Assembly (NCBI GenBank): GCA_029553475.1
Contig: JAKPKV010000143.1
Location: forward strand, 1-64,000
Length of the DNA stretch: 64,000 nt
Source of the DNA: Armatimonadota bacterium
Lineage (GTDB): Bacteria; Armatimonadota; Hebobacteria; CAIYQO01
Direction of reading: 5' to 3'
Part shown: positions 54,670-61,227 of the stretch, one piece after another
Layout: every line of letters starts with the position of its first letter
How positions within the stretch are numbered: position 1 is the first letter of the stretch
Program-made: the position numbers and the translations under genes
The notes under the pieces: model-generated
Seen by the model: the letters and a program-made list of their open reading frames with translations, nothing else
Told to the model about the DNA's origin: nothing
Database searches by the model: none

Positions 54670-56043
54670 ATGATTTGCCAATCCGACGGCACGCAGTGTC
54701 CGGCCGAGAATCGCCAGGTGTCGCAGGTGCTGGGCCTGGGCCTGGCGGCGGGGAAGGGCGTGCGCTTTCGCCCGCTCACGCTGAAGGCGCGGGGCTACCT
54801 GCGCGCGAAAGCCGCCGTGCGCTTCCTGGGCCGCCGGGTGCTGGACTGGGTCATCAGTATCCTCGGCCAGCAGGGCATGCATGATTTCATCATGATCACC
54901 AGCGGCAAGGAGAACCGCTACCAGATCAAGAGCATCGTGGGCTACGGCGAGGCGCTGGACGTGCGCATCCGCTACTCGTCCGTGCGCTATGACCGCCGCA
55001 ACGTGGGCAGCGCCGACGCGGTGATCACCAACATGGGCTATTTCGGACTGGACGACACCATCTTCGTCTTCCCCACCGATTCCGTGCTGGACATTGACCT
55101 GCCCGCCATGCTCGCCGCGCACCAGCGGCACGACGCGGTGGTGACCATCGCCGCCGCGTTCCAGCCCGCCGAAGCCATCGCCGGGCGGTACGGCCTCATC
55201 CAGTGCGAGGCCGACGGCCGGGTGCGCGGCTTCGTGGAAAAGCCGTCGCTGGCGCAGATCACCGCGCTCTGCGGCACGCGGGCGGGCGCGCCGCTGCCGA
55301 CGAACGCCGGCTTTTACCTGATGAACGCCGCCATGCTGCGCGCGCTGTGCCGCGATCCGGAGGTGAGCGCCGCGCGGCAGGAGCAGTTCGACATCGGCAC
55401 AGACCTGTTGCCGTGGCTGGTGAAGAAGGGCTACCCCGTCTACGCGCAGCAGATCGGGCGCATGGGCGACCTGGGCAATATCCCCAGCTACCTGGAGACG
55501 ATGCTCGACGTGCTGCACGGCCGCTTTCAGTCCATGAACCTGCTGCTGCGCGACCAGTACCCCGGCGGGGGCGGCCTGCTCATCGAGCCGGAGTCGCTGG
55601 CGATGAGCGACCCCATCAGCGGCCTGACGCTGGCGGAGAAGATCGCGCAGGACCTGGTGACGATCATCCCGCCGGTGCGCATCGGCAAATACGTGCGCAT
55701 CTACCCCGGCGTCACGCTCTCCGAGTGCAACATTGACGATGACGGCGAAATCTATGAAGAGGCCACCATCCGGCGCTCGTCGGTGGGCGCCGGCTCGTCA
55801 GTTGGCCCGTGCAGCGTCATCGAAGATACCCTCACCGGCATCATGGTGGACATTGACTCCACCCACGGCCTGCCGATCCTGCTGAAGCGCTACGTGGCCA
55901 TCGGCGACGAAGTGATCATCCGCCCGGGCGTGACGCTGTCCGGCGGCGTCACCATCCACCCGCGCCTGAAAGTGCCCCGCGGCATCACCATCCCCCCGCA
56001 CACGGAGGTGGAGACGGCGGAGGAGATGCTGGAATATCTGTAG
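54670..56043 (+). CDS. Sugar-phosphate nucleotidyltransferase with C-terminal left-handed beta-helix
   Basis: A 457-residue protein of the NTP-transferase class (GlgC/RfbA/ManC-like). The nucleotide-binding loop is LGLAAGKGVRFRPLTL (about 22-37); the base/sugar-binding segments include VFPTDSVLDID and VRGFVEKPS, and the lysine that follows the glycine-rich loop in active enzymes (PKPM) is here YLRAKA. The C-terminal part (about 330-457) has hexapeptide-like repeats (IGKYVRIYPGVTLSECNI, VAIGDEVIIRPGVTLSGGVT). It probably makes an NDP-sugar, with substrate unknown. ATG 54670 has GGAGGGGG upstream. Confidence 0.75.
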   Translation: MICQSDGTQCPAENRQVSQVLGLGLAAGKGVRFRPLTLKARGYLRAKAAVRFLGRRVLDWVISILGQQGMHDFIMITSGKENRYQIKSIVGYGEALDVRIRYSSVRYDRRNVGSADAVITNMGYFGLDDTIFVFPTDSVLDIDLPAMLAAHQRHDAVVTIAAAFQPAEAIAGRYGLIQCEADGRVRGFVEKPSLAQITALCGTRAGAPLPTNAGFYLMNAAMLRALCRDPEVSAARQEQFDIGTDLLPWLVKKGYPVYAQQIGRMGDLGNIPSYLETMLDVLHGRFQSMNLLLRDQYPGGGGLLIEPESLAMSDPISGLTLAEKIAQDLVTIIPPVRIGKYVRIYPGVTLSECNIDDDGEIYEEATIRRSSVGAGSSVGPCSVIEDTLTGIMVDIDSTHGLPILLKRYVAIGDEVIIRPGVTLSGGVTIHPRLKVPRGITIPPHTEVETAEEMLEYL

Positions 56044-56046
56044 AAT

Positions 56047-56165
56047 TGCACCCCCTCACCCTGCCCCTCTCCCCGAGGAGAGGGAGGTATAGTCGGATGA
56101 ATAATACAGCGTTCGTTTCTCAATTCACTCCCCTCTCCCCGGGGAGAGGGGCCGGGGGTGAGGGG
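56047..56165. repeat. Inverted repeat with GGGGAGAGGGG arms
   Basis: The left segment CACCCCCTCACCCTGCCCC... (with TCTCCCCGAGGAGAGGG) and the right segment CCCCTCTCCCCGGGGAGAGGG with CCGGGGGTGAGGGG form nested stems around an AT-richer loop. It lies between two co-directional genes and ends 23 bases before the next start codon. Confidence 0.6.
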
Positions 56166-56187
56166 GCATCACCCCGGAGGTGAACCC

Positions 56188-57774
56188 ATGCGCGCTGAGC
56201 TTCGCGAGAGCCTGGAATTCCTGTATGACGATGCCGTCGTCGGTGACGCGCCACGCCTGGCGATGACGCTGGATGTCGCGCGCGGCGGCATCGCGGCGGC
56301 GCACGTGCTGCTGAATGGCCTGACGCCGGGCAAGACGCTGCGCTGCCACGTGACGGGCGCGGCGGGGCAGTGGTTTCGCCTGCTGGACGTGCCGGTCGAG
56401 GCGAACACGGGGCTGGACGGCTTTACCGAGCGCGACGGGGTGGCGAATCCCTTCGTCGCCCGCCGCGCGCCGTTCCGCGTCTTCGACGCCATGCAGCCGC
56501 TCACCGGGGCCGTGGGGGGGCACGCCGCATCGGAACCCCTTGAAATAGACAGCCCCATCATGGCGCTGCGCCTGCACGTGCCCATCGCGCCGGATGCGCC
56601 GGCGGGCGCGTTTACCTGCACCCTCGCGATAGACGCCGGCGGGGAGCCGGCCCACCTGACGCTGACGGTGCGCGTGCATGCCGTCTCCATCCCGCCGGTA
56701 GGCGCGGGCAGCTTCCCCTACACGAACTGGTTCAGCCTGCGGCTGATGGCCGAGCGGCACGACCTGGAGCCGTGGGGCGAGGCGCATTGGCGGATGATCG
56801 CCCGCTACGCCGCGCTGATGGTACACGGCCGGCAGAACATCTTCTGGGTGCCGCAGGGCGACGTCTTCGCGATGCGGGACGGCCACCCCGTGCTGAACCG
56901 CGAGCGCCTGCGCCGGCTGGTGCAGGTCTTCACCGATGCGGGCATGCACTACATCGAGGGCGGGCATTTTGGCGGGCGTACGACCGATGATTGGCACAGC
57001 CCCACCTTCAGCATCGCGCTCACCAGGAGTCTGGCCACCTCGGCGGAGGGCAACGCGGATCTCGCCGGCATCGCGCAACAGCTGATGGAAGAGATCGAAG
57101 GGAACGGCTGGGGGGGACGCTGGCTGCAGCACGTCGCCGACGAGCCCATTGACAGCAACGCCGCCGACTACCGCATCTTCACCGGCATGGTGCGCAAGTA
57201 TATGCCCGGCCTCCCCATCGTGGATGCCACCATGTACGAGGGGCTGGTGGGTTCGGTGAATATCTGGTGCCCGCAGGCGCAGGAGTACCAGCGCCACCAG
57301 GAATTTTTCACCGCGCAGCGCGCGGTGGGCGACACGGTGTGGTTCTACACCTGCTGCTTCCCCGGCGGCCCCTGGCTCAACCGCCTGCTGGACATGGAGC
57401 TGCTGCGCCCCGCGCTCTTCGGCTGGGCTGCCGCCCGCTTCCGCCTGCACGGCTTCCTGCACTGGGGGCTGAACCATTACCGCCCCGGCCAGGACCCCTT
57501 CCAGCAGAGCGTGGTGGGCCACGGCGGCGAGACGAAACTCCCCGCCGGCGACACCCACATCGTCTACCCCGGCGCCGATGGGCCGTGGAGCAGCGTGCGG
57601 CTGGAGGCGCAGCGGGAGGGGGTGGAGGATTATGAGCTGCTGCGGAGGCTCGACCCCGCGCGGGCGCAGGCGCTCATCGAGCCGGTGCTGCGGGGATTTG
57701 ACGATTATACGAAGGACGCGGCGGCGTTCAGAGCGGCGCGGCGGGCGCTGCTGGAGGCGGCGAGCGTGGGGTAG
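56188..57774 (+). CDS. DUF4091 protein, GH123-like glycosidase
   Basis: A 528-residue protein: an N-terminal beta-sandwich (to about 180, LTLDVARGGIAAAHVLLNGL) and a C-terminal TIM-barrel of the DUF4091/GH123 type, marked by NWFSLRLMAERHDLEPWGE, HVADEPIDSNAADY and GWAAARFRLHGFLHWGLNHY. The DE pair in HVADEPID sits where related enzymes keep their catalytic Asp-Glu, so an N-acetylhexosaminidase-type activity with substrate assistance is possible. It has no signal peptide. ATG 56188 has GGAGGTGA upstream. Confidence 0.8.
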   Translation: MRAELRESLEFLYDDAVVGDAPRLAMTLDVARGGIAAAHVLLNGLTPGKTLRCHVTGAAGQWFRLLDVPVEANTGLDGFTERDGVANPFVARRAPFRVFDAMQPLTGAVGGHAASEPLEIDSPIMALRLHVPIAPDAPAGAFTCTLAIDAGGEPAHLTLTVRVHAVSIPPVGAGSFPYTNWFSLRLMAERHDLEPWGEAHWRMIARYAALMVHGRQNIFWVPQGDVFAMRDGHPVLNRERLRRLVQVFTDAGMHYIEGGHFGGRTTDDWHSPTFSIALTRSLATSAEGNADLAGIAQQLMEEIEGNGWGGRWLQHVADEPIDSNAADYRIFTGMVRKYMPGLPIVDATMYEGLVGSVNIWCPQAQEYQRHQEFFTAQRAVGDTVWFYTCCFPGGPWLNRLLDMELLRPALFGWAAARFRLHGFLHWGLNHYRPGQDPFQQSVVGHGGETKLPAGDTHIVYPGADGPWSSVRLEAQREGVEDYELLRRLDPARAQALIEPVLRGFDDYTKDAAAFRAARRALLEAASVG

Positions 57775-57812
57775 GAATTTTGCGCTTACCGCGCGTCGTT
57801 CCCCTTTCGTGA

Positions 57813-57932
57813 CCGGGTCCCAGGGCGCTGCCCTGGGCTATAGCATGTGAAGAATAGGAATGGATTGGAAAGGCAAAAAGACCATTCCTTCTCTGCCCAT
57901 CCCATAGCCCAGGGCAGCGCCCTGGGACCCGG
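57813..57932. repeat. Perfect 29-bp inverted repeat containing a smaller palindrome
   Basis: The arms CCGGGTCCCAGGGCGCTGCC... (57813-57841) and ...GGCAGCGCCCTGGGACCCGG (57904-57932) match over 29 bases. Each arm itself contains the palindrome CAGGGCGCTGCCCTG, so each can also fold alone. The 62-base loop contains GGAATGG/CCATTCC. It lies at a convergent junction. Confidence 0.82.
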
Positions 57933-57959
57933 TGCCGTGAGAAAACCCCTCGCCCTGTC

Positions 57960-58006
57960 AGAAACTGTCCGAGCAGCCCCACACCGAGACTGCTCGGACA
58001 GTTTCT
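57960..58006. terminator. Perfect 17-bp hairpin, bidirectional terminator candidate
   Basis: AGAAACTGTCCGAGCAG (57960-57976) and CTGCTCGGACAGTTTCT (57990-58006) form a perfect stem with a 13-base loop; TCGCCCT and AGGGCGA extend it further out after a mismatch. It is 80 bases before the stop of the DUF2314 gene and 28 bases beyond the larger inverted repeat. Confidence 0.65.
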
Positions 58007-58086
58007 AAGGGCGAAAGTCTTTATATTAGCCATCGTCCGGTATTTACATGTCAAACAGCGTCAGAGGGGGAAGCGCGGCGTTGGCG

Positions 58087-59088
58087 TCACGTTTTCCGGC
58101 TTATCATCTCCGTCAGCACCTTGACGGTGAAGCCGCCCACCATCTCCTGGCCGTTGAAATACAGCCAGTCGCTGATCCGCTCCACGGTGACCGTCACCCG
58201 GTCATGGTATTGCAGGCCGGGGATGTTTTCCGGGTCGTTGCCCACGCTGCCGGTAATGGTCTCGCCGTCAATGGCGTCCACTTCCACCCAGATATGCTCG
58301 GTAGCGTCGCCGTGGGTGAAGGCCGCCTTCACGTGAAAGCCCTGGGTCTCCGCCGCTCGCGCGGTGAAGGCCGCCACGAATTCCGGCCAGCGCCGGCGCG
58401 CCTCCGCGATGGCCGCCGTCATGGCGGGGTCATCAGCGGCGACGCTGAGGATCGGCACCGGCATGGCGGAGAACAGCGCGAGCGGGTCGTCACCGCGCAG
58501 AGCGTCGCGCGCGTCGTCGTTGAGCGGATGGCAGCGCGAGAGCTGCGGCGCGAGCACGCCGAGGCTCTCCGCGTCCAGCATCGCGGCGAGGATCTTGCCG
58601 ATGGTCGGGTAGGCCGCCTCGCGCGCGGCGCCTTCCGGCGCGGAGAGCAGGTCCACGGATAGCCAGGCGCGGTGGTCCGTCATGATGCGTCGCAGGCGCA
58701 AATCCGTGATCCCGTCAACGGCGCGCCCGTCGAGGTCCGCATACGGTTGCCCGTAGCTGTGGACGAAGAAGAGGCCGGCGTTGAGCTGCACCATGAAGGT
58801 CTGCCCCTCGCCGAAGGGGGGGCGGGCTTCTTTCGGCATCTCCATCACGAATTCGGTGGCGTGCTCATTGCCGAGATCGAACTGCGTGCCCAGCGCGCGG
58901 CTCACTCGCGCCCGCACGTCGTCCTCGGTGAGCGCCAGCCGTGACGACCGCAGCAGCACCAGGGAAATCATCGGTTCGTCGTCGGCTTTCGCCGCCTTGC
59001 GCGCGGTCATGCGGCGCAGCGCCTGCTTCACCAGCGCCGCCGCGACCGCCAGCAGGACGATGACTCCCACGGCAATCCAGAAATCCAT
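58087..59088 (-). CDS. Membrane-anchored DUF4261/DUF2314-type protein
   Basis: A 333-residue protein with a single N-terminal transmembrane helix (MDFWIAVGVIVLLAVAAALV) and cytoplasmic or periplasmic domains. The middle resembles DUF4261 (EFVMEMPKEARPPFGEGQTF, MVQLNAGLFFVHSYGQPYAD, AWLSVDLL). The last 110 residues are DUF2314-like (EFVAAFTARAAETQGFHVKA, HIWVEVDAIDGETITG, VTVTVERISDWLYFN). Both families often appear alone in type VI or immunity-type contexts, but nothing of the kind is here. I start at ATG 59088 (AAGGAGG upstream). Confidence 0.75.
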   Translation of the reverse strand: MDFWIAVGVIVLLAVAAALVKQALRRMTARKAAKADDEPMISLVLLRSSRLALTEDDVRARVSRALGTQFDLGNEHATEFVMEMPKEARPPFGEGQTFMVQLNAGLFFVHSYGQPYADLDGRAVDGITDLRLRRIMTDHRAWLSVDLLSAPEGAAREAAYPTIGKILAAMLDAESLGVLAPQLSRCHPLNDDARDALRGDDPLALFSAMPVPILSVAADDPAMTAAIAEARRRWPEFVAAFTARAAETQGFHVKAAFTHGDATEHIWVEVDAIDGETITGSVGNDPENIPGLQYHDRVTVTVERISDWLYFNGQEMVGGFTVKVLTEMISRKT

Positions 59089-59270
59089 CCCGGCCTCCTT
59101 TCCACTCCACCTCACCATGACAATACAGCGCCTGGCGAGAAACTCCTGCCATTGGCCGGGCGCGCGCCTCCCAGGGCCTGGCCGTACGGTGGCGGCGGCA
59201 CGTGGGGTGTGGGGTGTAACTGCCGGCGTGCTCGCGGTATACTATCGGTATCCCACGACGGAGGGCGCGC

Positions 59271-60830
59271 GTGATGAGGGTGCTGGGGATGCCGCTGGGG
59301 CTGACGGCGGAGGAGCCGCTGACCGGGGAGCGCTTCGTGCGCGGGGCGGTGTGGAACATCGTCCTGGTGGTCGCCGCCGGCTGGCTGGCGACGCTCCTCT
59401 TCCCGCCGCGCGAGGTGTGGTGGTTCGGCTGGCTCTACCTGGTGCCGCTCTTTATCGCCCTGCGGCGGGCGCGCGAGGTGCGCGCCGCCGGCTGGCTCAC
59501 GCTGCTCTTTGGCCTGGTCTTCTTCGCGGCGGCGCTGCCGTGGATTTCCCGCATCTTCGGCATGGCCGCGGTGGGCATCTACCTGCTGATGGCGCTGCCG
59601 CTGGTGCTCTTCGGGGTGGGGTACCGCCTGCTCGCCGGCGGAGGGCGCTGGTGGGCGACCGCGCTGCTGGCGCCCGTGCTCTGGGTGGCGGTGGACTGGC
59701 TGCGCGGCGAAGGCTGGTATTTTCAGTTCTCCTGGTGCCAGCTCGGCTTCGCCTTCGCCTCCGCCCGGCACAGCGGCACGCTCTACCCGCTGGTCGGCGT
59801 CTACGGCGCCACCTTCCTGCTGGTGCTGGGCAACGCGCTGGTGGCCGAGCTGCTCACCATGCGCCTGCCGCGGGGCAGGCGCTTTCTGGCGACGCTGGCG
59901 CTGGCGATCCCCATCGCGGCGCTCTGCCTGTACCTGAACGTCCCCGCGCCGATGCCGCGGATGACCGGCGAACCGGTGCGCGTGGCGCTGGTGCAGGGGG
60001 AGAACGGCGATCTCGACTATTTTCGCGCGCGGACGCTGGCGCTGCGCGCTGCCCGCCCCGCCCTCGTGGTGTGGCCGGAATACGCCCTCGCCTCCTACGT
60101 GCTGGAGGACGCGCGGACGCGGGGCGAACTGCGCGACCTGGCGCGGACGATGGGCGCGACGCTGGTGGTGGGCGCGAAGGAGCGCGTGCCGGCGACCCAT
60201 CCCTGCGACTGGCTGCGGCGGCGTTCGATGACGCTGGTGGAGGGCGAGGTCTTCGCCAACAGCGCGATCATCTTCGCGCCGAACGGCGCGGCCATCGGCA
60301 GCTATCACAAGCGCCACCCCATCCAGTTTTTCGCCGACGGCGTGCCGGGGCGGCGCCCGCACGTCTACCCGACGCCGGCGGGCAACCTCGGCGTGGGCAT
60401 CTGCTACGATTTCGACTACGCGGGCACCGCCGTGCGCATGGTGCACGGCGGCGCCGAGCTGCTGGTGGTGCCCACCTTCGACGCGTATAGCTGGTCGGAC
60501 ACCCAGCACGTGCAGCACGCGCGCATGGCGCAGGCCCGCGCCGAGGAGGCGGGGCGTTGGGTGGTGCGCCCCACCTCCTCCGGCGTGTCGCAGGTTTTTT
60601 CCCCCAGCGGTCACGCCGTCGCCACCATTCCCAACGGCGAGGAAGCCGGCGCGCTGGCGCGTGTCGCCCTGGCCAGCGGCCTCACCCCCTATATGCGCTG
60701 GTTCTACGCGCTGCCGTACCTGTGCCTGGCGATTGCCGGCCTCTGGGGGATTTTGCGGCTTCGCGAGGGGATCACGGCATGGCGAAGGCGGCGCATTCGC
60801 GGGCGAGACGCTGTCTCGCCGCGCGCGTAG
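59271..60830 (+). CDS. lnt: Apolipoprotein N-acyltransferase
   Basis: A 519-residue inner-membrane enzyme that adds the third acyl chain to lipoproteins. Six to seven hydrophobic helices in residues 25-220 precede a nitrilase domain with the Glu-Lys-Cys triad: Glu in VWPEYALASY, Lys in YHKRHPIQFF and Cys in VGICYDFDY. A C-terminal helix follows (ALPYLCLAIAGLWGIL). GTG 59271 fits the GGAGGG ribosome site better (spacing about 5-6) than ATG 59274. Lnt presence supports a diderm cell, and the several lipoproteins in the window are its natural substrates. Confidence 0.92.
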   Translation: MMRVLGMPLGLTAEEPLTGERFVRGAVWNIVLVVAAGWLATLLFPPREVWWFGWLYLVPLFIALRRAREVRAAGWLTLLFGLVFFAAALPWISRIFGMAAVGIYLLMALPLVLFGVGYRLLAGGGRWWATALLAPVLWVAVDWLRGEGWYFQFSWCQLGFAFASARHSGTLYPLVGVYGATFLLVLGNALVAELLTMRLPRGRRFLATLALAIPIAALCLYLNVPAPMPRMTGEPVRVALVQGENGDLDYFRARTLALRAARPALVVWPEYALASYVLEDARTRGELRDLARTMGATLVVGAKERVPATHPCDWLRRRSMTLVEGEVFANSAIIFAPNGAAIGSYHKRHPIQFFADGVPGRRPHVYPTPAGNLGVGICYDFDYAGTAVRMVHGGAELLVVPTFDAYSWSDTQHVQHARMAQARAEEAGRWVVRPTSSGVSQVFSPSGHAVATIPNGEEAGALARVALASGLTPYMRWFYALPYLCLAIAGLWGILRLREGITAWRRRRIRGRDAVSPRA

Positions 60831-60954
60831 GCGCCGTTACCGAATAACGCGCTGGTGCAGCGCGTGGGATACGTGCAACGGTACGTATCGCTACCCGCAG
60901 GGTCCCTTCGCGCGGCCCTCACCTCCCCCCATCAGCGCGTCAGCGCTCGTTTCG

Positions 60955-61112
60955 TACCCGTACTCGAATACGGGCTTCGATTCTTCACCTCGCGTCTGAT
61001 CTCCAGGCACCGGACTGCCCGACGCGCGGCAAGACCGCGCTCGACTGCAGCACAACCGTTTCGAGTACGAGCACGAGCACGAGTACGAGCACGAGTACGA
61101 GCACGAGTACGA
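60955..61112. repeat. Family 2 repeat with (GAGYAC)n tandem tract
   Basis: From CCCGTACTCGAATACGGGCT (about 60957) to GACTGCAGCACAACCG (about 61055) the sequence matches the left half of the element at 47097-47578, including CGGACTGCCCGACGCGCGGCA. It then runs into a perfect hexamer tract, GAGTACGAGCAC units, about 9 copies, at 61058-61112. The junction is convergent (Lnt and the heparinase-like gene). Confidence 0.78.
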
Positions 61113-61227
61113 AGGAGACGCGAACCCTCGCGTGACGCCGATGTTCCCAGCCCCTCCCACCCCCCGTGCCGTATGGGCGCAGCGGGAGGGAGCCGCTCGT
61201 GCACCACCGTGCGCCTTACCCGCTACG

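Noticed and set aside
61058-61112. GAGTAC/GAGCAC tract considered as a CRISPR or tRNA-like array
   Set aside because: Units are 6 bases without spacers, so it is a simple tandem repeat, not a CRISPR array.
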